The notes below the pieces were generated by a model. The model searched no databases. It was not told the DNA's origin and saw only the letters and a program-made list of their open reading frames with translations. From the NCBI GenBank assembly GCA_025667525.1, contig CM046879.1, forward strand, positions 358,484,752 to 358,548,751: a stretch of DNA of 64,000 nucleotides, given 5' to 3'. Both the position numbers and the translations under genes were made by a program. This document shows positions 1 to 11,920 of the stretch, in pieces (position 1 is the stretch's first letter; the number at the start of each line of letters is the position of its first letter). The DNA comes from Glebionis coronaria. Its lineage: Eukaryota > Streptophyta > Magnoliopsida > Asterales > Asteraceae.

Positions 1-2717
1 CTCCTTTATCATGTCTCATACTACATAAAGGTTAATCATTAGCTGATCCTACAAGTACCTTGATCATTGAAGCAACAAAGAAGCCCTAAAAGCTCTCCTT
101 GAAGCCTACAACTTGTTTTAGGTCACCAAGACCTCCATTGTTGAAATCTTAACTCTTGTTCTTACTCATTCTCCTATCACTCCTAAACCTATCTAAACAA
201 GTAAGTCAAATCTAAAACCTATATTTCTATACATTTACTTTCATACATATTAACATTCACATGGTGATTCTTAGTAAAAGTTAATGTTGAAACAAGTATA
301 TGAAACCCTAAACCAATAATAAGCCACGGTTTGATTTTTACTATGGCTTAAAATGATGTAAAACTTATCAACCATGAAGAACATGTCACCATGATCTTGT
401 TAAACTTGAAAAACTATGGAAACCTAAGCATGCATGATATTTGGACGTGGGGTTAAACCCATATTTCTATTTTGGGTAATATTGTAATGTTTAGATATAA
501 CTAGAAACACTAGATTTATGTTTTTAGGTGCCTTAAAATTATAAGTTCACTATTATGCTTTATAAGGTTTAGTTTTAAGCTCACTATAATAAGTTTCCTA
601 AATAAATATTCATTATCACTAAATAAAATGTTTTTATAAATCTTTTAGTGTCAAATTATAACTTTATAAAGTTTCATGTTGAAAGTGTAGATCTATAAGT
701 GTTTTGGACAAAAATAATAAATCTAAGAAGTTTTGGATTAAAATAATAGATCTACAAATATTTTGTATTAAAATGCAAGATCTATGAAACTTTGGATTAA
801 AATAGTAAATTTATGATATTTCGGGTTAAAATGGAAATTATAATACTTTCGGGTTGGATTTATAATTTTACAAAGTATAGGGATCTAATTGAACAAGTGT
901 AGAAACTTATTTTCCAAAAATATAAACAATAGGACCACTTTTGAAAATTGCCGAGAGTTAAGGGTGTGTTTTGAACACTATCCGAAACTTTAAGGTGATA
1001 AAAAGGACCTAAATGAAATTAATATGGCGTTATGGTAATTTGTGTAAACTTAAGAAAACCTAGGGATCACATTTTTCATTTGCCGAAACATAGTATAATC
1101 CCTAGGGACCATTTATGCCAAGTTAACAAACTTATTCGAACCCTAGGGACTATTTGTGACATAAGACGAAACCTATATAAGCCCTAGGGGGCATTTGTGT
1201 AACTTAATATCAAACCTAATTATTAGCCGAATGTGGAGGACCAAAAATGCCAACTTGTGAAACTTTAACAAGCCCTAGTGACACGTGTAACTAGGGAGGG
1301 ACCAAAATTGTAATTACTTGAAAGACTTAGAAACCCTAGGAGTATAAAAGTAATTTAACCGCGGGTAATTATTTAAATAAAAGGACTAAAACGTATTTTA
1401 TGCAGAGTATAACGAACCCTAAAATTCTATATAATTATATCTGTTATTTAAAACATAAAACTTAAATAAACATAACAATTGTCATTTTTCCAAACTTATA
1501 ATTTAATAATTATAAACACTACGTAAACGTGGAATTTAATTAAACTGTTATACGTTTTACAAACCTTATTTATATATTAAATATAAATTAGAAATGAATA
1601 ACTTATAAAATAAATATATTAATTATATTTATTTTCTATTACTTTAAATATATATAAAACTACCTTTTATAAACATTTAAAGTGTTTTATAAACAACGTA
1701 TGTACAAAATATTAATTAAATGGATTAATTAGTTTAACCTCATTATTTATTTTATACTTAAAATAAATACTACTAGAACTTGTACAATGATGAACTAAAA
1801 TACAAGTATCTTAATAAAATGCTTAAAACCAGTATAAGCATGCACAGTGTCATTCGGAAACTTTTATGCATTATGTTATGCATTTACTGAGACCTTAAAA
1901 TTATTTAGGTCGTTGATTGTATCGTGAGCATCCTTATCAGATTTATCTACTGACTTATTGTTGTATTACTGAGGTGATTTCATGGCCCCACTTATTATAT
2001 TGACAAACTTTTATACCTTTTAATGGGGAAGAAAACATGCAACATATTTTATTTTATGGACATGGATTGAACTACAAAACTTTTGATTACATTGCCTATT
2101 GTAGATGAACCCGCATGACCCGTGCATCGAATGTTATAAATAGATCTATTTAGGATTGACCGTCCCCATCTGGGTGAGTCATGCTCACTGTGCCTAGGCC
2201 AGGACAACAGATGTTTCACATGTCAGCACTTATTATTTTTATGGGTGCCTTTTTATAAGGCGAAGGGGTCCTTATTTGTTAAGGACTTAACTGTCAAGTC
2301 TCAGTTTCAGGCAATATGGGAATGTAATTACTTTTAAGTATTGATGCTTTGTGCATTACTACTTCAGTGAATGTTTATTGTCCAAACTTATTTTATTAAA
2401 CCTGTGAATTCACCAACTTTATGTTGACTCTCTAAGCATGTTTTCTCAGGAAACTGAAGCAGGTATTGGTGTGCATGGAGTCAAGCATCATGATAGGCTG
2501 CATTTATAGAGCTCATCTGGGGTTTTATAAACTGGGGAATAATTCAAACTATTGAACAATGTTAAAGACTATTTTAATACTATTTGCACTTTCAATCATG
2601 TAATAAATGTAAGGATAATCTTTTATATGTTGCTCTATATTTTGTCTGCTGTTGATCCACCTACGTGACACCCAAATATTATTTCTGCTGCATTTGACTC
2701 AATTTGGGGGTATCACA
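1..2717 (+). mobile_element. Element A: left LTR, 5' end outside window (Tekay-like)
   Basis: The stretch matches 25642-28394 nearly base for base, with a few percent substitutions and small indels, including about 32 bases near 27781 that are absent here. It ends in GGGGGTATCACA and is followed three bases later by a tRNA-Met primer site, which makes it the 5' LTR of a plus-strand Ty3/gypsy element. It has no coding potential. A TATAAATA at 2135-2142 could be a TATA box. 1058-1345 holds degenerate CCTAGGGA-centred units spaced about 45-60 bases apart, and 2414-2426 a small CAAC-TTTAT-GTTG stem-loop. The LTR start lies upstream of base 1. Confidence 0.85.
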
Positions 2718-2720
2718 GAA

Positions 2721-2732
2721 TGGTATCAGAGC
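2721..2732 (+). other. Primer-binding site of element A (tRNA-Met)
   Basis: TGGTATCAGAGC lies three bases after the LTR end. This is the usual plant primer site complementary to the 3' end of initiator tRNA-Met, typical of Tekay/Del chromoviruses and many copia elements. It fixes the element's orientation as plus. Confidence 0.9.
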
Positions 2733-2869
2733 GATACTTATAGAGAATCAGAACAAAATTAAAATAAATATAAAAATAAAATTTTTATATAATCTGGACT
2801 ATAACTGCTTTAAAAATCTTTTGGGATTTTCGGGACTAAAATAGTTAAGCATATAGACTGTAGAGCATA
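2733..2869 (+). other. Surviving 5' leader of element A
   Basis: About 137 AT-rich bases follow the primer site before element B begins. No ORF is present. This is all that can be recognised of A's interior; the rest is absent, probably lost in the deletion whose junction is at 15207. Confidence 0.6.
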
Positions 2870-5800
2870 TGTGACAATCCGTCAATTTATGGTTGTTATT
2901 TTAATCTCAAAATTTATTTGAAAACATTATTTTAATGTTACAATATGAACTCACTTATCTTTGGGAAGAAATTTGGAATTACGTCTTTGAGTAGCATCGA
3001 CTACGTCTAAACCGGAGGATTGAACGTTACGTGCTTACGTTTACATACACCGTCTTTGGTGGCAGTCCGACATTTCAGAAAATAAATTTATTCGTGAATA
3101 TTATTTTGGAGTTTTAAATTTGTGTTGGTTCATAAACTCACAAATTTACGAGAAGAGATTAGGACTTACGATTTTTTTTTAACGTCCTTTACGACTAAAC
3201 CGGAAACCCTAGGATTACGTATTTACGTTTTCGAACTCCGTTTTTGATGAGACAATTTTTATTGGATTCGTTTTGTGACGTTGATTCATAATTTATAAAA
3301 ACGTTTTTCGTAAAACGACACGAGGGCACGCAAATCGAGGAAACTAGAATCGAGGGGTCCCCGTAAATAAATGGGGATGAGACAAGTGGGACACTTGTCC
3401 CACCCCCATCAAAACCGGCCTAACAAGCCACTACACCACTTGAGGTGTCAACACTTACACATAACAAGTTTACACTTGTAAACTTAAGCTTCACTTTGAA
3501 GCTACTTCACCCACTAAGCTAACAAAACCATCAAACCAACAACTAGTTTCTCATTTACCACACACACTACATGCAACACAACTCAAACTCTCTCTCATCC
3601 TCCATTTTTGGCCGCCCCATTCTTCCACTAAACACCACCATTCATACAAAATTTAACCATAAACATATGTTATAATTAACATATGTTAATCTCCATTCAA
3701 AAAGATGAAGATTGGTGCAAGTTATAACATCCAAGGAGGAGTTTTCATGGAGTAGTAGGGCTGATTTTCCACAAGGTATTCATGAAGATTGGTGGTCTTG
3801 AAGATGGTCATGGTTATTCACAAGCTTCTCCATCAAAAACCATGTCCAAACCATAACCTACATCAACTTGGTGGTATAAAGATTGTCCTCCTCATCTTCT
3901 TGTTATTTTGATTATGTAAACATGTATTTTATTTCCTATTATATATGTATATGATGATTATATGATGATAAAAATGTTATGTGGGGATTTGGTGTTGATA
4001 AACATGATTAAAAAGGTGAAAAACCATAAGAAACAAGGTTAAAATCTTGGTTAAATTTGTTGGCTGTATAAAACAGTAAATAAACAGGTCATGGACTGAT
4101 AAAATGATGAAGTAGAATGGATTTACAGTAAGCTATGGGTCTTGTACACATGTGAGAGTTGGCCATACAATGGAATCATTGTAATGAGTGAGATATGATC
4201 AAAACAAGTTTAGGTTATAAATCTGAGGTTACTGTTTTGGAAGATTTTTAGAAAATAATTAGAAGATTATTAAACAGTAGCTATAGAAGAGTTAAATGTA
4301 GCACATATCATGTAGTTTATGTGATAAAAATTTGAGCTTCTATCTCCATATAGAACTCAAGATATGGCAGTTTTGGTGAAAGTGAAGTTAAAAATCAGAT
4401 TTTTGGAAATTAAAGTATAATACTATTATATAAGCACTCAAAATTATATTGTATAAAATGTAAAGTTAAACCCCACTAACTAATGGATTTTATTTATATA
4501 AGTATGTAAAAGTTTAAATAAGTGTAAATATTATAAAAATGGTAACTTGTTAAGTTTTATAAGTTATAAAACTATAAACTTGATTTTTACGACTTTTTCG
4601 GCTATTACCGTAAAATTAACGTTTTTGCTAAATAAAACTTAGACGGTTGGATCCGTCTAATGTAAACTTTTATAAACTCATGTACTGATATATAGACATA
4701 TATAACAAGTAAAAACCGATAAAACCCGAACTATAGGACATACGGACGTTAACGGACTAAATTAACGTTATTGGACTAATAATACAACAAAAATGGACTA
4801 AAATACTTATGAACTTATTATTGGACTTAACCCATTTAGGCCCAACTTGTAAATTATAGATACTGATAATATAAGTATAACATGGATTTAAACAAGTTAA
4901 AGAACTTATAATAAGTTTATTGGACTTAAAACACGTAAATGGGTAAAACTAGTAAGCTAGTATAAAGGTTATCGACATATAACACTAAAATGAGTAAACG
5001 AGAATATGTAAACCCACTTGATCATCATATATATATAATCATCATATGTATACAAAATTGTTATTTTTATAAAGTCATTGGACATGAGTCTAAGACGAGT
5101 ATTATTTGTCTAGGTTTCCGTGATTGAAGCACGTACCGTACATCCGAATTGCCAATAACCCGCCTTCCCACATCAACGTGAGTTCATAGCCTCGCACTCT
5201 TTTAAATGTTTTTATAAATGTTTTATAAACCCACGAGGGAGATAACATGTTAGTTTTTATTAAATAGGACACCATTTGTCCCGATTGTTTGTTTATTGAT
5301 TTTGGACCCGAATGATTGAATGACCCGATTGTATGACCTGATAAATGATTAAAGGACCCGATAGATGAAATTAAATGGATTATTAAAGTTAGGTTATGTC
5401 ACTAAAAGTCCCATTAGCATGAATTGTGAACTACCGGGAGTTGGTAGACGCTTATGCATTTAATAGTACTATTTGGGGACGATCACCCCAGTTCGCGCCT
5501 TGACGGTTGATCCCCGTCGTGCCACATTGATTGGTAAGCGAATTTATGTATGAGAAGATTTTCATAGCGTGACCTTTGTGACGACACGATAATTCAGATG
5601 GGAAAAATTGGAATCGGGTTAGCTACCCGTTGTTGGTTTAGTAAGGTAACAATGTCATGCGGCTTATAATAATCCAAAATTAACGAAATACATATAGACG
5701 CTCCGAATTACGATGTATTGCCTGACTAGCAATACAGGGTCATACTATTGATATTATGTTCGTGTTTTGGTTTTCATAACCATATTCATATAACGGTTTT

Positions 5801-6373
5801 TATTTTCATACAACGTTATAAGACGTATTGTATGATATTTTTGCGACATTGGCTCGCATAATGATTATTAAGGCAAATGCCTATATTATGATTTTCGATA
5901 AGGATTTGTATAAAATGACTTTGACTATTTTATGGCCTATTACAAAGATTTGTATAAAATGATTTTGGCTATTTTACGGCCTATTACAATCATTTGTACG
6001 AATTAATTTTTGGTACTAATTTTATACCAAAGTTATATTGATGGAATTTATTAAACTCTATGAATTCACTCGGCGTTATCGCTGACCTTTTCTTTTAACA
6101 TGTTTTATCTCAGGTACTTGAAGGTAATTCTCGAGAAGACGACAAGAATTCATGGCCCGCACTTAAAAAATATTTTCCATTCAAATACTTTGTAAAACTT
6201 TGTATGAAATAATATGACTTGGGACCGATGTAACTTTGATATTTATGAATGGAAATGATTTATTATTAAACGACGCGATTTTTATGCGTTGTTTATGATG
6301 TGAGTAATGTGCTATCCCGTAACACCAACGAGTCTTCCGCTGTATTGAGTTGTATAAATTTGGGGGTGTTACA
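2870..6373 (+). repeat. Element B left (5') LTR
   Basis: This is a 3504-base repeat with TG...CA ends. It is about 99% identical by eye to 11921-15207. It carries a candidate TATA box (TATAAAAA, 3295-3302), then four successive short hairpins between 3381 and 3503, then a CT-rich stretch near 3590 that resembles a transcript leader. A 44-base tandem duplication occupies 5903-5946 and 5947-5990. A stem-loop with a TTAT loop lies at 6070-6085. Confidence 0.9.
3295..3302 (+). promoter_or_regulatory. Candidate TATA box in element B LTR
   Basis: TATAAAAA lies about 80 bases upstream of the hairpin cluster and 300 bases upstream of a CT-rich leader-like stretch. The same sequence recurs in the right LTR. 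It is assigned on sequence and position only, with no transcript evidence. Confidence 0.3.
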
Positions 6374-6376
6374 ATT

Positions 6377-6388
6377 TGGTACCAGAGC
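6377..6388 (+). other. Primer-binding site of element B (tRNA-Met)
   Basis: TGGTACCAGAGC lies three bases after the LTR end and differs by one base from the standard TGGTATCAGAGC. Priming by initiator tRNA-Met is inferred. Confidence 0.8.
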
Positions 6389-8999
6389 TCTCGTTATAGA
6401 GAACGGAAGATTTTTAAAACTAAGGTTTTGAATAAAACATTTCAAAATCTTTTTACTAAAAACATTTTTCTAAAAATGTCTAAAAATCTTTTGACTATAA
6501 CGGTGTCGAAGAATTCCCGAGTTACCGACAAGGCCAAGACTGAGAAGTGTTATTTTAATATATATAACTTGGATTATATATATATATATATATAGGATGT
6601 AATTTTATTACATGATTGTTTGATGATTATTTTGATTTTTATACGAGGTATTTATACGACGTCGATTGTCACAAGAAACCCTAAATCCCCTAGTAAATTA
6701 ATCGAAGCTATTCTTGTAGGAATTCTAGCTATCCTAGATCTAAACCAAGTTGTGGATATTTATGATCCCAACAAATGGTTGATATTCGTAGAAATGTAGA
6801 TATTAGTTGATTGTGATATTGAAAAAGAATTGGCGAGATTAAATCTGATATCGATGTCATGACGATCTTTACTTATAAAGTGGAGTTTGACAAAACGTTA
6901 TCACCTGGAAAGATGTCATCTGATTCGTTGTCATCCAATTCTTAAATTGAAATCGAAAGGGTGAATGTTGCACTTGAGGCTGTCATTGGAACCATTACCC
7001 AAAAGCCTCATGCCACTAATACCTTTCCGAAAAGTCTAATTGACTGATCGAGTCATTTAATATTTGTGACTTATTTGATAATTGTTTTTGAAAGAGCTAT
7101 AGGATCGGAAATTAAGTGTTGATCATATTGAGCTTTTATTGCCTTTACAAGGCCGAAGAATAAGTATTGGAATATGAGGTAGAATATCGCATTGAGTATA
7201 AGTTGATTGAAACTTGAATAAAGTAAAATTTAACCTGTATGGAATATGAGATTGTTAATATAAGTCGTTAAGTTCTGTGATTGAATTATAAGGTTTTAAA
7301 TGATTGTAGGTTCGTGTTAAAGGTTGTTCCTAGGCCATTGTCCACTAATGAGGATGCCCAGTGTCCAAGAAATTAATTGAAGAAATCTTCTTCTGAATTG
7401 AGACCGATGGATCTTCTGGGACATGTGGAACACCTAATGACTCTTGTAGATTAGTATTCATTGTTGTATCTTTTAAAAATCCCTGTCTTAACTTAGATAT
7501 CAATTGGTAGGATGAGTTCTGAGAATTGTATGACATAGTGACACATAATATGTTACGGTACAATTCTGACTTGTTTGTGATTAATGAAAAGACTACCTTT
7601 GATTGCTAAATCCTACATGTATCGATGTTATCTATCCTTTATTGCTTTATCCTAATGTTCGCATTAGTGATGCAACCATTGAACAAGTACTCATATCAAA
7701 TTGAGTTACATTATGAATTATTCTTGTTGAGTGCCATCGAGATCATGAACCTCATGATTAACTGGCTAAGCTCATTTCCTATCATATTTTAGTTAGTTCT
7801 TGGTGAACAACTCTTCATCACTCTTTTGAAGATCACACATTGTTTTTATAAAGTTAACACAGTATCATTTGAGGAAATTGAATTTTCATCACTATAAGGA
7901 TTTTTCAAAGTAAGATTTATAAGTGATTGTTATCAAAATGAAGTTGTTTATAAAACACCTTGGAAAATTTGATTGTTTTCATAACAAGGAAAATCTTTGT
8001 AAATATAATTTGATTCTTATTTAAGAATTAAGCATGTAAATGTTTTTATTATAAACATGATGATAAAGTTTTGACGAACTGAGTATTGCATCGTTAATCT
8101 TGAAATTGTATATAGTTGCGCGCCTACATACAATTTGGAATGGACCATGCAAAGCTGATTAGTAGTCACCATAAAACTAATGAATAAACACTACATTTTC
8201 TTTGAAGATTGTGAAAGATTAAAATTTTTATGAGATCTGCAGAAGTGAAAAATAAGGACATAGTGTTAGGGACACCTACATATGTGCCTGTAGCATCTAT
8301 TCTTCTGAGTCGAATTTACTCATCTGTGGAAATTGTCTTATTTGACAATTGACAATTATTTCTTGTCCAATTCTCCCGTAGTGAGATTCTTAGAAAAAGT
8401 ATTTGATTATCGAGTGTTGATACCCGACTGGATGTATCGACGTTCCTATCATTTCTTTTGATTTGATTTCATTTGAATGACCTGGGTAACGATCCGAGGA
8501 GCTTTCGAATGCGTACTCAAATTATGAAAACATGGGATATATTCATATTCATTAAATGTTTTCGTCTGTACCTGATTTGAGATTCTATCGCGTAGATTAT
8601 GCGTTGACCTTACTCTTTTAATAGTAGTTGTGTCTCCAGATATCCCTGAAATTGTGAAGGATTATGAATTATTATTAGTCTTTTGAGAAGTTCACATCTT
8701 ATCGACGGCAATGAAACTGAAAGGTTGATAATGCCAGTAGAATGGATTGATTGATTATGACATGACGACATTGTCTTAATTGATGGGGACTCGAGTAGAA
8801 TTCCCTAAATGATAAGATGTTGATTATCAAAAATGATCTAAATAATTCTTGGTGGATGACGATATCCTGTATTTAGACTTAAAATATTACCATGAATGGT
8901 TGTGAACTAGTTATAGATATTATAATCTAGAAGGAACCTAATATGTATTTATTTAAAGATGTTTATCTTATCTGAAAATTTAGGAGGTATTTGTTAATA
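6389..8999 (+). other. Element B interior, gag side: no recognisable coding sequence
   Basis: This AT-rich stretch corresponds in position to the leader, gag and protease of a Tekay element. All frames are broken by closely spaced stops; the longest ORFs are under 85 codons and resemble nothing I know. A short TA microsatellite lies at about 6576-6594. I see no zinc-knuckle or DTG protease motif. Confidence 0.5.
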
Positions 9000-9560
9000 A
9001 ATTACCTAGACTTTTGCCATTAAGGCAAGTTGAAATTGGTATTGATTATATTCCCGGTGCTGCACCTGTGGCTTGTGCACTGTACGTCAGCACCATCTAA
9101 ATTAAAGGAATTACAGTACAACTGAGAGAGTTGTCGGAGAAAGATTTTTTTCTACCAAGCCTGTCATCATGAAGAGCTATGGTGTTATCATTCCTTATAC
9201 TTATAGATTATTGTGGACTGAGTAAATTGACAATCGAAAACGATATCCATAACTCGAAATGGAAGATTTGTTCGATCATATACAAGGTTCTAGTGTATGT
9301 TTTAAAGATTTGATCCACGGCATGGTTATCATCAACATCGCATCTGTGAAGAAGATTATTTATTCCAATCACTACATCCGGTACTTGTAATGAATATTAC
9401 GAGTTTCACGTGATGTCGTTTGGATTGACTATACACATGTAGCATTCATAAAATTTTGTGAATCACGTGTGTAGGCTGTAATTTGATAAATTCATGCTTG
9501 TGATCATTAAGGATCATTTGTTTGTTTATAAGAATAAGAATGAGTTAATAATTATTTATA
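9000..9560 (+). pseudogene. Element B reverse transcriptase remnant
   Basis: Translated piecewise, the segment shows traces of the Ty3/gypsy reverse transcriptase in the right order and orientation: a piece resembling the region before the palm (ID-IPGAAPVA then LRELS-K), a piece near 9300-9340 resembling the YHQ stretch, then EFHVMSFGLT near 9395-9430, then the degraded equivalent of the IDDIL catalytic loop near 9500-9530. Stops and frameshifts interrupt it every few dozen codons and the catalytic Asp pair is not intact. It cannot encode an enzyme. Confidence 0.65.
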
Positions 9561-10769
9561 GATTGCCCTGAATTGGCCGAACAATGAAAACATGTACCTT
9601 AAATATTTAACATAAGACTTAAGACTTAATTCTTTACATGATTTAACCGTGTGATTAATAGATAATGGAAGCTATATTGATGTTTCAAAGATTAGAACCA
9701 TTAACGCTTAAGGATTAAAAACTTAATCCTTTACATAAAATGACCATTTGATTAATAATGGTAAGATGTATGCATATAGACTCTTCAAAAATTAAGAGCC
9801 CTTTTAAGACTTTAGATTTTACCAAAAAGAAATGGAAATATGTTTTGACAAATGTTTTAACTAAGGATTTTTAAAGGGATTATTCCCTTATACACAAACC
9901 ATTTAACTAAACTTCTGTTTAGGGGTAAATGTTTGTGTATACCTCAAGATAACTTAAGAAGGACTGAGTAAAACCATTTATACCATAACCTGAAAACTTA
10001 AAACGACAATTTTTGCTTTTCAAACTAAGAAAACTTTGACCAAAGTATAAACAAAGGTTTTTCGAACATTTACGAATCTTATTAAATATTTTCGATAAAT
10101 CAACAAAAATCTTGTTAATTAAATCCAAATTTATTTTGAACATTTTATGTAATTGGTCGAACTAAGAAATTTAAACTTTTAATGTTTACGTTTCATAAAA
10201 GTTAAATAATTATTGTTAATTTACATATAATAATTATCGCGCTTTAGACGCCGGATTGAGAAAAACTGATAAAAATGATAGTTGAGACGAAACTGAAACA
10301 TAAAAGATATGAAGAAAGAATTTTGAATAAATACAGTTATGATATTTATTTCATCAGGAGAAGGTGAACGTAATTACTGACGCATAATATAGAAAGAATA
10401 TTTGAGTGAATTATGGACATGATAACTATATCATCATGAGAAGTGAATATAGATACCGACGCATTATGTAGAAAAGATAAAGAACCAATTAGAACATGTT
10501 CCTTAATAATGGAGGTGCAAAATAAAATTTCCGAACAATTTAAAATATAGCCGATGATTGTAAAAAGAGATAATATACATAATAAAAAGAGGTTCGCGTC
10601 TTATGTGAACCATTAAAATAGAGAAACCAATAGCGTTAAATGTTTTAAAGGCCACTTATGGTTGCATAAATATGGAGATTGTAAGATATAGTTATGTTGG
10701 AATTTGTAAGTATAAGTATTCTATTTATGTCATTTATGACTAAAAGTATCTTTGTCTGAAGAAGTTGTA
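9561..10769 (+). other. Element B interior between RT and integrase traces
   Basis: No recognisable domain is left where RNase H should be. Two degenerate tandem duplications are visible: related copies at about 9618-9700 and 9718-9800 (each carrying an ACTTAAT-CTTTACAT core), and at about 10350-10420 and 10425-10480 (each carrying a GACGCATAATA-like core). Confidence 0.45.
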
Positions 10770-11080
10770 CTAATGGCAATTATGAAGGCCGACATCGCCT
10801 CGTACATTAGTAAACGTTTAGCTATTGTAAAGGTCATCATCTGAATTTGATTCGATTTGGGTCATCGTCGACAGACTGACCAAATCTGCTAATATCATTC
10901 CCGTTAATGATAAATGCAAAAGAGTTATGTAAACATAGTGCCTGTATCGAACATCTTTATCAAGATCCTCGCTTCGCATCGAATTTCTAGAGATTTGCTC
11001 AGAAATCATTGAGAACGAACCTTGATGAGAGTACTATGTACCACCCCAAATCGAAGGGAAGAGGTAACATAATGATACAA
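10770..11080 (+). pseudogene. Element B integrase remnant
   Basis: Piecewise translation gives MKADIA-YISK near 10780, matching the stretch before the integrase zinc-binding cysteines. IWVIVDRLTKSA follows near 10855-10890, a strongly conserved integrase core segment in Tekay elements. Degraded counterparts of the second Asp region and of YHP-S-G follow to about 11060. Frameshifts and stops separate the pieces. The final chromodomain is not recognisable in 11080-11900. This identifies B as Ty3/gypsy, most likely Tekay. Confidence 0.65.
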
Positions 11081-11903
11081 AGTAATATAAATGTTGTTTT
11101 ATGCTTGAATGATTGACCTTTAGTAATAAACCGTGTAATCGTTTTCCTTTGGAGAGATTATCATTGATAATCATCGTATTAGGATTGAGATAGAATCTTG
11201 TTAGGATCTAAATCTTAGAGCATCTGTAAGCAGGAGTTGAGATGAAGACATCCGACATACATCCATTATGAGTTGGACATGTCTTTTAGGTTTAAGGTTT
11301 CCTATGATGGCGAACCTAACCTTGCAAAATACCCGACCCACGAGATCTGAAATGATTGTTGAAATTAGGATTTGATTATTGACTGCCGATAGCGGGCAGG
11401 AGGTTATGTGAATGTGAAATGTAGATCTTGAAGTGCCAAATGGGTAACGAAGTTATGCCACAATTTTTAAACTTGGAAAAATGAATTCATGATCTGACAA
11501 ATCATGGGATATAAGTCCCTGTTGTATGGGACCATTGAGATGATATAAAAGATTGGTTTGAAAGGCATATAAGCTGGATCTACCCTAGGACTTCAAAGAC
11601 TGCGTGAATTATGTTTCGTATATCGAACTTGATGGAATATCTATCAAGTGAGAATATGATTATTCTTAGTAGAGCTTAGATCGGCGAAAAGTTGCATTCA
11701 TCAAAAACCCGTGAACATCATGGATAGAGAAAGTAAGTCAACATTAAGCCTGATCTTATTCATGTAGTTATATTTGATGAAACTCGCGTATTGTAATGAA
11801 TTGCACTTGTGAGAAAAGACCGAATGTGGAGGAAATACCCACATGGATTTAACTCTATAAGAAGCGAGTAGTAAGGTAAGATGATCTTTGAGGACAAAGA
11901 TCC

Positions 11904-11920
11904 TGTTTAGGGGTAAATGC
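11904..11920 (+). other. Polypurine tract of element B
   Basis: A purine-rich run around TTTAGGGGTAAATGC lies directly before the TGTGACA start of the right LTR, where plus-strand DNA synthesis would be primed. Confidence 0.65.

Noticed and set aside
1100..1350. CCCTA/AGGG motifs as interstitial telomere repeats
   Set aside because: The plant telomere repeat is CCCTAAA in tandem; here CCCTAGGG cores are 45-60 bases apart with unrelated sequence between.
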